A stretch of DNA of 64,000 bases from Gnetum montanum (taxonomy: Eukaryota; Streptophyta; Gnetopsida; Gnetales; Gnetaceae): contig MNCI01027262.1 in assembly GCA_015680685.1 (NCBI GenBank), positions 232,338-296,337 of the forward strand, read 5' to 3'. The position numbers and the translations under genes were made by a program. Positions 1 to 12,393 of the stretch are shown here, one piece after another. Numbering within the stretch: the first letter of the stretch is position 1; every line of letters starts with the position of its first letter. The notes beneath the pieces were generated by a model that saw nothing but the letters and a program-made list of their open reading frames with translations, was not told where the DNA came from and did no database searches.

Positions 1-1830
1 AGCAATTTCTAAACAAGTTGGATGATAGAGAAAAGAAATGCATTTTTCTTGGATATAAGTCTAAAACTAAAGGATATAATTGTTATGATCCTATTGAATG
101 AAAATGATATTCATTAAGGAATGTTATCTTTCTAGAAGATAAATTTGTGTTAATATATTTTCAACAAGGTAATCAAATGATGGACACGCAACTCAATCCA
201 AAATCTTGGATATAAAGAAATCACCGTCAAACTCAAATGATGGATACAAACTTTGAAAGGAGAACAACAAGATTTAGTGTTATTACCAACATGACATATT
301 TAGCTCTAACTCAAGAACCTAAAAATTTGGAAGAAGCTCTAAAAATTAAAGAATGGACAAAAGCTATGGATAATGAATATGAAGCCATAATAAAAAATTA
401 GCTTTGGAAGCTCATGGACAAACATAAAGAAAAGAAACTCATAGATTGAAAATTTTTGTACAAAACTAAATTCAATGAAAAAATATAGATCATCAAATAC
501 AAAGCAAGACTTATGGCTAGAATATTTAGACAAAAGAAACATATAGAATATGAGGAGATATTCGCACCAATGACAAGGTTTGAAACAATCAAACTCATCC
601 TGTCATGACTATCTTAAACTACATCAAATGGATGTAAACTTAGCATTCCTTAATGGAAACATTAATGAAGAAGTCTATGTCTACCAACTTGAAGGATATG
701 TCATCAACGAAAAAAAATATAAGGTGTGTAAACTAAATAAAACATTATATAGATTAAAACAAGCTCCAATCGCATGTTTTCATAGAATCAATGATTATTT
801 GCTAAAAAGAAAATATTCATCTTGTGTGTTTTGAGCTCACTTTGCATTACGAACATGATAATACATGTTTAATCATAATCTCACTATATGTGGATGATCT
901 TATCTTTACATCCACAAACAATAAACCAATAGAAGAATTCAAGATTGATATGAAAAGTGAATTTGAGATGAAAGACTTAGAAGAATTAAAATACTTTTTT
1001 TAAAATTCAAGTTGATTAAGACAAAGATGGAATTAAAGTTTATTAAACCAAATATGGTTCATCCATACTAGAAAAAATATAAAATAAGCAAACAAAAAAT
1101 TACAATGTCTCTAGTTTCTTATAATATGAAGCTTCAATATAAGAATAATATACCTCTTATGGATGCCATGCAATATAAATGCATGATTGGAGCTATCGGC
1201 TTTTTATGTCACACAAGACTAGATCTTAGGTTTGCTACATCCTACCTATTACAATTCATGTAAGAACCAAGCAAAGCCACCTCAATGCTCTCATACATGT
1301 TCTAAAATACATTAAAGGCATAACAGATCACAGACTCCTCTATACCAAAGGGAATGGATAATTTTATGCTTATTCAGATCTTGATTGTGAGGAGATCATA
1401 ATGATTAAAAATTTACATCATAAGTCATAATATTTTATAAAGACAATGCAATATATTGGAAATAAAAAAAAACTTAAATTAGTATTTCAAATTGTGAAGA
1501 TGAATTCATAGTTATGGTTGAGTGCATACAACATATACTTTAGCTCATGAAACTCATGGCACACTTAGGATTCCAAGTTGGTCTTCCAATCAAACTATTT
1601 TGTGATAACACATCAACTATCAAATTATCAAATGAATATATGCTACACACGAAATCAAAGCACATAAACATCAAATATTACTTCATGAAATAAGAAGTGG
1701 AGGAGGGAAACATTATACCTAAACATGTCCAAACTAATAATCAATTGGCAAATTTATTAACTAAATTTGTTTTAAATTACAAAAATGAGTACCTTTGTTA
1801 TGGTATATGCATCAAGAAGATTCAATAATC
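1..1830 (+). pseudogene. copia pol remnant: integrase tail, RT, RNase H
   Basis: Read across frames, the first 150 bases give the copia integrase-to-RT linker (KCIFLGYKSKTKGY-like). Around 545-600 is EYEEIFAPMTRFETIKL, the start of copia RT. At 628-760 are QMDVNLAFLNGNINEEVY and KVCKLNKTLYRLKQAP, classical copia RT blocks. The catalytic YVDD is at 887-898, followed by LIFT. Around 1575-1690 the RNase H block reads LFCDNTSTIKLSNEY then TKSKHINIKYYF. The frame is broken by several indels and stops, so no functional polyprotein remains. Ty1/copia assignment is firm; lineage within copia is not determined. Confidence 0.85.
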
Positions 1831-1861
1831 AACATAAGAAGATAAGAAAAATCATATATTC

Positions 1862-1875
1862 TATGCTAGAGGGAC
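1862..1875 (+). other. candidate polypurine tract of the copia element
   Basis: A short purine-rich stretch (TAGAGGGA) lies directly before the TGTTAG start of the LTR, where the plus-strand primer of an LTR element should be. It is short and partly degraded. Confidence 0.45.
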
Positions 1876-2449
1876 TGTTAGCAATGGTGTGTCATGTCCT
1901 ATGTGTCCAATAGGATAAACAAGAGAGAGAAAAAGAAACAAGTTAAATTTGCACTTTTTTATCACATTAAGCAGAAAGACAAATTGTTTCTTATTTTATT
2001 AAAAGATTTTTTGGTAGATGTAATTAGAGAATGGCCCCAATCTCTCATGTATCTTGAATTTAATTATTATTGTTAATTTTATTAATAAATTTGATAAACT
2101 TCAAATATAAATATCTTTATTTTTAGATGTCCAATTAAGAAAAAACAAGTGTCCTTGAAATTTTTATTTTGCATATTATTTTATGATATAACTAGTGAAA
2201 TTTTTAGACATCTATATTTTCATGGTTGCACAAATTTCTAGTTTTCCATACAAAATTTATTTAGTCATGAGTGATAATGATATGAAATTTTATTGCAATG
2301 TATTACTCTATTGTGTTTATGGTTCTAAATAATAATTTTTATTTATCTTACAGTTTTCTTTTGAATTAGAAAATGAAGGTTAAATTCAAATCCTTGGGGT
2401 TTCATAACATCTCTATTAGTTATTTATAGTATTTTATAAATTATTAACA
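1876..2449 (+). repeat. copia 3' LTR (about 574 bp)
   Basis: Starts TGTTAG at 1876, directly after the purine stretch, and ends TTAACA at 2444-2449, giving the short inverted ends TGTTA...TAACA usual for copia LTRs. It is AT-rich with no ORF of note. The only other LTR of this element would be outside the window, so the boundaries rest on the terminal motifs and the pol context. Confidence 0.65.
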
Positions 2450-3372
2450 GGGGTGTTACATTATCCCTCGTCCTTGCATCCCCATGGCATATTCCTAGAT
2501 GATCATAGTTCCTTGCTAGATTATGAGCTACCTTACACTTAGTAGGCAAAGCTATGTTGTCTTGAATGGAGGACTCTAGAAGATCCTCTTCTATTTTAGA
2601 TATTAAGGTATGAGACCCCTCATGGTAGATGCCATTGTGTCCATCAAACTAGACACATGTTAGCATAATATAGGGGTAATATCCTCCTCGCTCAGTATGT
2701 AATTCTACTTTCATTTTCCATTTAGTGGAAAGTCAACTATGCACCTCATCACACCATAGTAGAACTTGTAGCTTACTATGTTGATTTGGCTAGTATCATT
2801 ATTGATTTACATTTTATCAATATTTTCTATCATATTGTTAATGATCAAGCTTGTCCAATGTTAAACTACACCCCTTGTCATCATGTTGTAAATTACAATG
2901 ATTTATTGGAGGGATGTAGACAACTTTCCCTTTCAAGTTTGCATTACCATAGCTCTTGATTTTCATAACTCTTTCATGATACTAGATCCATTCCTTCATT
3001 GTTTTGGTCTCCACTACATTGAGCTTCACTTGATCATCAACTTCTACACCAAGATCTGACATGTCAAACCAATAGCAAAGGAAGTTTTTACTCTATCTCA
3101 AGATCATAGGTTTATTATTCACCTTGAACATAAAAGGAATTTCTTAGTGATGAATCTTGTTACTACATCTATTGGTGACATGGTTGGGGAGTGTAGGGTG
3201 AAAATAAAAACTAACCCAACCTTCTTGAATGTAGGGAGAAACCATCACCTTATTTCCATAAGTCATTTCTACTTAGCAATGCTATTGTAGAGATTGTTCG
3301 TGATGTTGTGATTTTCAAGTTGCATCTCCATATAGATAATATCTATGGTCCTAATTTTATCTACAAAGAAAT
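2450..3372. other. unassigned flank, interrupted by element 1
   Basis: No gene recognised. This stretch was contiguous with 13589 onward before element 1 inserted: both sides carry the GAAAT duplication. The reverse strand gives broken reading frames of a few tens of codons with no family motif, so it may be an older unrecognised repeat. Confidence 0.4.
3368..3372. repeat. target site duplication GAAAT, left copy
   Basis: GAAAT directly precedes the TGATGAG start of the left LTR and is identical to 13584-13588 directly after the right LTR. Five bases is the standard Ty3/gypsy duplication length. Confidence 0.9.
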
Positions 3373-4228
3373 TGATGAGCGACGAGGTACCCCTATGCTT
3401 AACCATACAAATACGAGCGTTTCACGCACAATTCGATTGAATTCCAAGGACTAAGTGCTTATGCGTCCTTGTGGAATAAGGACGGGTTAGTTGATCATTG
3501 TCTTCCCAAGCTTACCTGTATGTCACAATTGTATGGTTAAGTAAGCTTGAGGCATATGATTTTTATAGATTTTATGTTTTTATGTCCTGCGCTAGTAGGG
3601 AAGGAGAGAGGTAACTAAGTGACTAATTTAACTTAACTACTCATTAACTAAGTTCTAACTAATCCTAACACTAGCATCCATTCCCACTTTTTGTACACAT
3701 CTTGAACTAGTGTAACACTGCTAGGATTACCAAACGCTAATCGTTACTAGGTTACCAAGCATTACATGCATGCTTGAAGTGGTCATGCTTATGTAATTTA
3801 ATGATTTGCTTAATTGGTCAAAATGAATTGTTATGCTAATAATATAAATATAACATGCATAAAATAAAATAAAATAAATGCATAAGAAAATAAAATAAAA
3901 GAAATGTGTATGAAAAAAAATCTCAAGTGCTACAAGGATGAATCAAAGAGCTCATCTTTATTTCCATACACAAGGTGTGCTTAGGTACATAATGCTCAAA
4001 TAAAGATCCATCAACACTTTGACCTCCTACTACGATCACTTGGAAAATACTTTAACTTTCAATCAAACTACAAGAGTTTCGCTACTTGACTACTAAAAGA
4101 CTTCTTTTCAATTGTGTGCATGGGCACTGTATTTATAGACTTGGGAGCAGCTACTCTAATAATTAGAGTAACTGCTCTAATAATTAGAATAACTACTAGT
4201 GTAACTGGTAGAGTAACTGCACTCATCA
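3373..4228 (-). repeat. element 1 3' LTR (856 bp)
   Basis: Begins TGATGAGCGACGAGGTAC and ends CTCATCA on the + strand. It is alignable along its whole length with 12673-13583. It is about 55 bp shorter than its partner, and the difference lies in the short repeats at 4150-4225. A TATA-like box reads CTATAAATAC on the - strand at 4129-4138. Confidence 0.93.
4150..4226 (-). promoter_or_regulatory. U3 short inverted repeats of the 3' LTR
   Basis: The stretch repeats ACTCTAATAATTAGAGT, a near-perfect palindrome, and variants such as AACTACTAGTGTAACT. In element orientation it lies at the very start of U3, upstream of the TATA-like box, where enhancer repeats are common. The partner LTR carries more copies (13457-13580). 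Confidence 0.6.
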
Positions 4229-5580
4229 TACCAACATGATTAAATGAAAACTCATCCTCGAGTTCTTTACAAAATATTGGGAAGGTATGGGATTATTGAC
4301 TAATTGACAATTGACGATGAAATGGGATGATAGACTCAACATGCCCAGTGAACGGATTAATAAGCATATTACAACATTAGTGTCCATGACCATTGTGATG
4401 AACACTCATACATAAATGACATCCAAGCCTTTCTTTGGTAGCTTGAGAGAAAAAGAGAAAAATAAAGAAGATGGAATGTGTTTCCCCCAATGCCAAGATT
4501 GTGCCTTCCATTATTTATCCATAGCCATGGCATCAAACTTTCTTCTTTTGTAAATGCTCTAGTTTCGATCCATCCTAAGTGCTTCCTCCAAGCCCAATCC
4601 ATTGTTTGTATGATCACCATCTCCACACACAACATAGTTACAAATGAGCAAGGATAGATAAACCACAATGCAGTTGATACCTTGCCTCGATATGAAGCAC
4701 ATTGGTTGAGTTGTGGTTATGGCAGAAACTAGTTCAAAGATTTATCATAGGTGACTACCAAAGGTGTAGGGGTTAGGAAAATAGTAAAATGGAGAAAATT
4801 GAAAAATTTGTGCCAGGGCCCCCATGACTAAGAGTGAACCTCTGATAGCTATAAGATGGAAAAACATGAGGAACAAGAAAGATGAAAAATATCAATGGCA
4901 ACGCCAATAAAATGGATGTCATGGATGGGAATGAAACAAGAAATGATTAATTGCAGAAAATGTTTAAGAGAAAGGAGTTAACAATTTCACCAGAAAGAAA
5001 TACCAATGGGTCCCCCCTAAAGAAGGCTCATGCCCTTTATGCCTTAACAAACCCACAAACCAAAGATTCCATAGGCTCTAGGAATGTCATTTGGAAGCCA
5101 AAGGAGACCATAGAGTTGTATGGATGAGTGGACATTGTGGACTCATTACCTTTTTTATCAAAAGAACCATACCTTAATATCAGCATCATAATTCAAAGGT
5201 AAAAATCAAACATTAGCAATCAATATGATATAATTCAATCCACCATCATGAGCATTTATTAGATGACGAATAAAAGTAAATCAAGAAAACAAAGAAACAA
5301 TAAAAACATGAACGATGGTGCAAAACAAAAATAAGAAAAGTTGAAAGAATGTGCAAAACAAAAAATATGTAAAACAAAAATGTGTAAAAAAAATTCGAAA
5401 AGAGCTAAGGGCCTAGAATGGTTAGCATAGGTGGCCATCTCCCCCATGACTGAGTTGAAAGGAGGAGATCCAAAATAGTGAGCAAGGTTTTCCATTAACA
5501 AAGGTAGCATGTGTACTAGCTATCCTAAGCTCATGATAAGGTTTGGTTTATTGCATGTTGGCCAATAGTTTCTTGTTTGG
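4229..5580 (-). other. element 1 spacer between integrase and 3' LTR
   Basis: Non-coding in its present state. It aligns in patches with the spacers at 28100-29400 and 33600-34900 (for instance GGCCATCTCCCCCATGA at 5439-5455 against 29291 onward), so all three derive from the same 3' region. Element 2 carries an extra coiled-coil ORF here; element 1 does not. No clean polypurine tract is visible next to the LTR at 4229. Confidence 0.6.
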
Positions 5581-5584
5581 GCTC

Positions 5585-6870
5585 TCAAGTTTATATATTA
5601 TCATGACCCCTAAAGGAAAAGTTGGATAAATAATATAAGGTTCTTCCCACAGTGTTTGAAATTTAGTACATTGTGGTACATGTGTGGGATTCTAGTAGAG
5701 AACCTTATCTCCTGGTTGATATCTAACTTTCCTAATCCTTAGGTCATGACATTGCTTATTAAATGCCTTATGAAATTCATTAGATGATAGGGCATCTAGT
5801 CAATTTTCATCTAGCAAATTAATGATTACTAACCATTGTTTCTATGCTAGGTTAAGGTCAAGGTTGAGGTCACATGTCATGGATAGTATACGAAGCTTAG
5901 TTTGAATGGGAAGTGTTGGTAATTTACCATACACTAACTCATAGGGAGAGTAGCTTGTAGGGAGTTTCCCATGTGGAGAAGTATGCCCAAAGAGCATCAT
6001 TTAGTTTAGTGCTCTAGTCTCACCTAAACTTGCTAATAGTTCTTGTCAATATTTTCATAATCTTCCTCTTGGTGACTTTGACTTGACCATTCTCTTGGGG
6101 GTAGTATGGTGTTACCAGTTTGTGTTCAACCCTTAAGCATTGAAATCAAAAAGTTGCACCTATGAAGTGTGTACCATTGTCTAAAATAAGTGCATGTAGC
6201 ACACCAAACCTATTTATGATTTATTGTTGAATAAATTATGCAGCTATAGGTGATGTACAATCTTTAACAGTAGCTGCTTTGGCCCATTTTGTTAGGTAAT
6301 CAATGACAACAATAATAGAAGCTTTTCCATTGGACATTAGTGTAATTGGCCCCGCAAAATCAATTTCCCAAATGTCGAAGGGTTCTAATAGTTGAATCCA
6401 TTATTGCAAACCCTCCATTCTAATAGTTATTCCCCCATCACATTAACAACATTCACAAGATTGGATGAAATGATGGGCATCCCAAAATAATGTAGGCCAA
6501 TAATATCCTGTAAGTAAGATCTTGATGGCCATTCATCTCCCAGAGTAATGACCCCCACAAGAACCCTCATGAGCATCTTGGAGAACTCACAGTTGATCTA
6601 TATTGGGAACACACCATTGAACCAAGCCATTGGAACACACTTTGTAAATTTTCCCACTAATCTCCATAAAGTACTTGGCTTGGTGAAGAAATTGTTGTTT
6701 CTTCTTAAGGTTTAACTCTTATGGTGTTTGTTGGGTACTAGTTTTTCTCTATGGGTGATTGATTATTAACTACATCAACAAAGAGGAATTCATCAGGGAA
6801 ATGATCATAAATTGGATACTCATCCTCTTTGTTGTCCCATCGTAATTGATTAGTCATGAAATTGCTAACA
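5585..6870 (-). pseudogene. element 1 integrase
   Basis: Reverse-strand reading gives the integrase in order. A zinc-finger remnant HFIQSCECC lies near 6450. The start of the catalytic core reads DIWEIDFAGPITLMSNGKA near 6310-6380, followed by VVIDYLTKWAKAATVKD. Around 6095 is VTPYYPQENGQVKVTKRK, the block near the catalytic Glu. The C-terminal part near 5640-5810 reads NQLDALSSNEFHKAFNKQ, then a GDKVLY-like segment and THVPQ. Frames are broken several times, mostly by TAG. The block at 6738-6989 (EDEYPIYDHFPDEFLFV) belongs to the RNase H-integrase linker. Confidence 0.85.
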
Positions 6871-6874
6871 ATTG

Positions 6875-7665
6875 TGATAATGCACCCATGATAATGCACT
6901 CGCGATATCTCATGGGCTGCAATATCGCATACGTGATATCGTGTCCTTCCTACCATCAATTCTATAAATAAGAGACGGCTCTCCCTCATTTCACACCATA
7001 GATTAGATTGTAGCTAAACTCTGACAGTTTTATCCCTCTAGAGATAGATTATTTTCTAGTGTATGCCCGCAGTGTGGTGAATGTAATTGTACGACATCCT
7101 TTATTCAAGTGTGACGTACTTGGACATGCACATGATCAGCAATAAAGATCAAGATTACTTCATCATTGTAGCATTCACTTTGTTTATTTATTTATTTAAT
7201 TATTATTTACTACTTTACTAATTAGTCTCTCTCACCCTTAAACTCATGATTACGAGCATTTAAGTGTGACTACTTGGTAGCCCAGTAGTGTACCTGGGAT
7301 CTACACTTGGTAATCCTAGTGGTAGTCATGCATGAAGTCCAAGATGTGTACGAATAATCAAGGAACATATGCTCAATGCACTTAGGCTAGTTTAGATTCT
7401 TTTACCCTTTCTCTCTTAGCTTAGATAATATTACTTTCCATTGCCTTCAGGAGTAGCATTAGATTAGGAACACATCATACACCTCACACTGGACTAAACC
7501 ATACATGACAAAGCTAATTCTAGTCCAGGTGGGAAGATAGTGAATTGTGACCTACGATTAACGATCTAGGTGCCACAACTAGTCCATCTGCGGAGTTCGA
7601 TTGGATCACATGTGAAAACACTCGTATTCATATGGTTGAGTGTACGGGTATCTTTCCACTCATCA
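6875..7665 (+). repeat. solo LTR nested in element 1
   Basis: The reverse complement of its right end begins TGATGAGTGGAAAGATACCC, then CACTCAACCATATGAAT, closely matching the left end of the element 1 LTRs (12673 onward) but on the opposite strand. The length of about 790 bp equals one LTR, and element 1 RNase H sequence resumes at about 7670. A + strand TATA box (CTATAAATAAGAG) lies at 6961-6973, upstream of GC-richer leader sequence. The left boundary is uncertain (6875-6896) because TGATAATGCAC occurs in near duplicate there. No gag or pol lies inside, so it is solo rather than a nested full element. Confidence 0.75.
6896..6950 (+). promoter_or_regulatory. U3 GATATC-type inverted motifs in the solo LTR
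   Basis: CGCGATATC, CAATATCGCA and GTGATATCGTG follow one another just upstream of the TATA box at 6961. They are mutually inverted or direct copies of a GATATCG core and retain CpG, which is otherwise rare in this window. Confidence 0.45.
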
Positions 7666-7679
7666 ATAATTAAGATAAA

Positions 7680-9240
7680 TGATCAACAACTACATTCTTG
7701 GTGCCCTTGCGATCAATCATCATTAAATTGAACTCTTGTAAGATTACAAGCCATCATATGATATGAGGCCTCACCATTGGCTTATTCATGAGGAACTGGA
7801 TTTCACTATGATCTAAATGTATATATACTTCATATCCCAATACATAGTGTCTAAACTTTTCTAGTGCAAACACTACAACCATTAATTCTTTGTTTGTGGT
7901 ACTGTAGTTAAGTTACACACCAGTGATACTTCTACTTGCATAGTGGATGTAATAAGAATGCTTTTGGTCATCTAATTATGTAAGTATGGATCCTAAAGCA
8001 TAGTTAGACATGTCAATCATGATATGAAATGGTTTGGACCAATTAGGAGCTTGTAGAATGGGTGTTTCTACTAGCTTATGTTTTAGAGTTTGGAAAGATA
8101 ATTTGCATTCCTTGGTCCACTCAAAAGGTACATTATTTTTCATTAATTCCACCAATGGTTTAGCAACCTTTGAAAAGTTCTCAATAAATCTCCTATAGTA
8201 GCTAGTATGTCCAAGGAATGATCAAATATCTTTGACAATTTTTGATTAATGGGTAATTCCTTGGATAATTTTGATTTTCTTAGGGTCTACCTCTATCTCT
8301 ATGTGTGAGATTTTGTGCCCTAGTACTATGCCTTCTTGGATCATCAAATGGTTTTTCTATTAGTTGAGCCTCAAATTGGTTTCTACACATCTTTTTAACA
8401 CTTAGTCTAATTGGTCCAAGGCTTGATCAAAGTTTGCTCCATAAGTGGAGAAGTCATCCATAAAGATCTCCACACCATACCCTATCTACTGTTGGAATAT
8501 GCTTAGAACTAGTTGTTGAATGTTGCAGGGGCATTGCATAAGCCAAACAACATCTATTTGTATGTGAGCATTCCCCAAGGACTGGTGAATGTAGTCTTGG
8601 CTTGGTCTTATGGGGCTATTTGTATTTGGTTATATCTAACATATCTATCCAGAAAAATTTAATAGCGATGCTCTGTGATGGTGTCTGAGACTTGGTTAAC
8701 AAATGGTAATGGAAAGTGATCTTTGAATGTTTCCATATTTAGTAGCCTAAAATCTATGCACACCCTCCATTTTCCTTCCTTTTTAGGCACAATAACTAAG
8801 GGGTTAACCCATTCGCTATCAACAATGGGGTATATGAACCTAGCCTTGAGAAGTTGTTCGATTTCTTCCTTAACTACTTGCTTCAGCTTAGGGTTTAATT
8901 GCGTCTATGGTTGTCTTCGAAGCTTCATGGAGGGGTCAGTGTAAATTCTATGTTAGCATATCTTAGGATCTATTCCAGTTAATTCAGGACATGACCAAGT
9001 AAAGGCTTTTGACCATTTATTTATTACCTTTAGCAATTCCTCTTTCTATTTAGGAGTAAGCTTAGCATTGATAATTACTAGTTTTCCATTTTTAAGAAAC
9101 GTGTATTCCATACTAGTGGGTAATGGTTTTAGCTCGAGGGGCTCTTGCTTAAATTTCTCAAGGATTTCCAACTTCTCCTAGTTGATATTTTCAAGGTTAA
9201 GACTTGGAAGTTGGTGGTGGACTTACTCTAATGCATCTAT
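7680..9240 (-). pseudogene. element 1 reverse transcriptase and RNase H
   Basis: On the reverse strand, VPKKEGKWRVCIDFRLLN and HFPLPFVNQVSDTITEHR lie at 8655-8790. The SPWGMLTYRWMLFGLCNAP-type block (partly decayed) is at about 8530-8600, and the catalytic box reads FMDDFS at 8455-8470 (YxDD-type with F). RNase H follows toward lower coordinates: EKFRHYVLGYEVYIHLDH near 7800-7870, then LMNKPM, ending KGTKNVVVDHLS at about 7675-7715. Stops and frameshifts occur throughout. It would copy genomic RNA into DNA and degrade the RNA strand. The lineage looks non-chromoviral (no chromodomain seen after integrase). Confidence 0.88.
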
Positions 9241-9423
9241 GCTATCAATGTAAGCACAAGTCAAACCCTCAGTTGGTTCCATGCATATGAGTGAACTACT
9301 TTCTTGATCATATGTCAATCATTGGGTTTCTTCATATTGTGTGGCTACTTCATACAAGCATCTTTGTATGTTAATCACTTGTGCACACTGATTGCATGCA
9401 AGAAATGCTAAACCTTGCACAAA

Positions 9424-10203
9424 TCATGACCTCTGCACACAATTACACCTTATGTCATTGTATGCAATGCACAAAACTTTCTTCTTCTCAATATTTCCAA
9501 ATGTATTTTCCTTTGATATTTCTAGTGAAAGATCATAGATTCCTAGCCATGCGTAGATGGTGCTTAGCCATGGTCTTCCCATTATGATTGGGAAGTCCCC
9601 CTTACCATTGTTTACCTGAATCACTAGGAAGTCAGTTGGGTATGGCCACCCACAAACAATGGTAACAATGTCTTCCACCAATCCCAATGGGACAATGATG
9701 GACTAGTAGCCAACTCTAGATAGATGTTGCTCTTTTTCAATGGAGGTATGTTTCNCCAACTCTAGATAGATGTTGCTCTTTTTCAATGGAGGTATGTTTC
9801 AAGCCTTGTACATTTCTTGAGAAATCAAGTTGACACCAGAACCTGTATCCAAAAGAGCCTTACACAATGCATTTTTAGCAATTTGTAAGTATATCGGAGG
9901 ACTCCCATGATCAAATAATTTCCTAGAAAGGTGGCTAGCTTTGATCCAATTGGTGACAACATGTGTTAGCATGATTGTATGCATTGAGTGTGGTGATAAG
10001 GTTGACGTGGGCTTTGAAGTTTTGATTGATACTGAGGCATCTAAGGAATCAGTTGTTTGTAATTGAAAGGGCTTGGTTGGACTGTTGGATCTAAAGAAAG
10101 GTCTTCTCTTCATGTGGTTGTTAGAACCAACAATAGGTTGAGAGTTAAAAGCCCTTATGGCGTTACGTTGCTGCAGTTGGGTAGGGATTTCACCTTGCAT
10201 CAC
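9424..10203 (-). pseudogene. element 1 aspartic protease
   Basis: Reverse-strand frames give NALCKALLDTGSGVNLIS at about 9810-9870, with the catalytic DTG of retropepsins, followed by GLVEDIVTIVCGWPYPTDFL and the flap-side block FPIIMGRPWLST (9545-9590). The two halves are in different frames, separated by the duplicated join at 9755. It would release gag and pol proteins from the polyprotein. The upstream part (9990-10203) is a Pro/Ser/Thr-rich linker. Confidence 0.85.
9710..9800. other. assembly join: identical 45-bp repeat around a single N
   Basis: Bases 9710-9754 and 9756-9800 are identical and separated by one N at 9755. A one-base placeholder between two copies of the same end sequence looks like two contigs that overlap but were not merged. 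Real local length is probably 46 bp shorter. Confidence 0.85.
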
Positions 10204-10223
10204 AAGAGCAGGTGGTAGTGGAG

Positions 10224-12275
10224 CTATTGGTGGAAGAGATGTGGTCGGATGAGAAGGATGATACGCTTGTAAAATATCACCTCTGGATGAGGGAGTCCCA
10301 TAATACTCATAGGCTTGGTAGTGAGGTTAAGGAGTGACATGACCAGTAGAATCACATGGGAAGATTGTCTACCACATGTAATATCCATAAGAGTCAGGTT
10401 GCTGGTAAGGATACTATTGCCTTGGTGGTGGCATTCCCCATGATTGTAAGTGTTGCCACTATGGATATTGCTCAATCAGTTGTGATGGAGTTCCACTGAG
10501 ATAATATGCTAAGGGTTGGTAAAACTACCTTAGGTTACCTTAAGGATAAGGTAACCTTTAGGGTGTTTGCCTTTTGTTTAATCGTGGGTTGAACACATAC
10601 ACTCCAAACTCCTGTAGATGTGAGATTACAAGGCAACATCCCTTAGGATGGTCATATTGACATATCTCACATCCACTATCATTGTCTATTTCTAAATCCA
10701 TAACCTCTTCAATGATGACAATTTTCCCTTACCCTTGCTACTTGCATGTTCAGCCTCTTTCTTTTTTCTTTTCTCATGACCTTGCTCTCTAGACTCCTCT
10801 ACTATTTTAAGAATAGTTTGAAATCTATTGTTTAGGGAATCCCACATTTGGTCTACCTTTGCCAAAACTTCTGATGTCATCTTTTGGATAGGAAAAGTTT
10901 TCCTATTCACCATCTCTTCGAGTGGTGACTCTTCTTCATCCTCACAAAATCTTACTCCCCTCTTCTGAAGGGAAGGATCTCAATTATACTCTTTTGCACT
11001 TTCTCTCTTTCATAGCTCACCTTTTTCCTTAGCAACTTGCTTGATAGTCTTTAAATTTGATAGGACCTAAGCTCGGATAGTCTCCCTTGGGCATAAGTCT
11101 CAAGGGTTCTTCTCATTTCATGCCTAAGCCCATCCACGAGATGGCGTAGTTGATCCCATTGTGAATAACCATGGCTAGGACAATGATGTAACAGTGCATA
11201 GTATTAGTCCATGGCAACATCCAAGGGTCCTTGTCCTCCTTGTTTCCAGCCTTGGATTTGCTTTTGCAAGTTAGACACTCAGGAGTACGTTTGGTACTTG
11301 TCATTAAATAATTCTAACATAGTACTCCACCTACAAATGGATTTTGGTTCTAAAGACCAGTACTAGCTTTTCTCTTCTTTAACCAATGTCTATGGGAACA
11401 ACTTAAGTTTTTTCCATTCGTTCTCTATGTTCTGTAAGGCGCACACATCATGGAATGCTTGTAAATGATTCTGAGGATTAGCGTTGTATCCCCCTTCAAA
11501 TCATGGGATGTTTTTCATATCTAATCTCTTGATCCCACTATCTTTCTAATGCCTTGTTGAAATTCTAACAACCTTAGTTATGTCCAACATACTTTCAGTA
11601 GTGAGGAGGGGTTCATTGTGATCATCTCATCCATGGCGTCTATGATGCCTACATTGTTCCCTACATTGACTCTCTAGAGTGCCCTTGTCCCCGTTCCTAA
11701 TTGTTTCGTTTATGACTTCCACTTTGCCTACCTTTATCCCCATGGTCTTTTTCTTTATGAACACGTCTGGATATTAAAGGAGATGGTGAAGGAGATGATG
11801 AAGGTGAAGAAGAAGGAGAACTATCACCATGATGGTAGATGCTACCTTCTCTTCTATGGTCTTAGCCCCAATCGCAATTGCAATCAAAATGTCCACCTTT
11901 ATCATGAGTTCGCTTCCCTTTTTTGGATCCTTTTCAGAACCTAGGTTATGAATAGTGAAATGAAGGTTTTGATACACAACCCCCTAGCCAAAGTCAAGGG
12001 GAGGAACATCATTGTGTGGGCAACTACCTCAGGTAGGTTCACCATCCTCATTTTCACTTAAGACATGTGGGGCATCTTGAGACCACTTACCCTTCAAAGA
12101 CTTATGATGTATCTCATGTTGCAAGCCCCTTTGACATTGTGCCTCTATGGGATAGTATTCTCTCGAGTCATGGTCTTGCACAATGTATTCTGCTTGTAAG
12201 TGCGGCATGCCAATTTGTATGAGAGCATGAAGAAACATGCTTGGGACTAAATGATCAGGAGGTAACATTATGTTA
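10224..12275 (-). pseudogene. element 1 gag region
   Basis: In gag position upstream of protease. Reverse-strand pieces include KTFPIQKMTSEVLAKVDQMW (10692-10913), with a Lys/Glu-rich tail, and a segment at 11300-11560 with a gag-like Trp/Leu pattern, but no complete zinc knuckle. 11774-12268 is low-complexity and His-rich. The assignment rests mainly on position between the primer site and protease, and the region is badly broken. A start codon cannot be chosen with confidence. Confidence 0.65.
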
Positions 12276-12393
12276 CCTTCTAAGTCTCATCAATGCAATT
12301 GTTCATCTTGATGGAGGATAAAGATGAAGTCTAGTATATACTCATTGGGATGAATATATACCACTTGAACTTGTTGAAGGACCGGCGGATCAA

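Larger units (their letters stand above)
1..2449 (+). mobile_element. Ty1/copia LTR retrotransposon, 3' part
   Basis: A decayed copia element enters from the left edge and ends in a 3' LTR at 2449. Only the end of the integrase region, the RT, the RNase H and one LTR are present; gag, protease, most of integrase and the 5' LTR lie outside the window. Order and strand (RT, RNase H, purine-rich stretch, LTR beginning TGTTAG) fit copia on the + strand. No target duplication can be tested because the 5' end is missing. Confidence 0.85.

Noticed and set aside
7660-7690. End of a second nested full-length element
   Set aside because: The LTR-like segment is one LTR long and element 1 coding sequence resumes on both sides, so it is solo.
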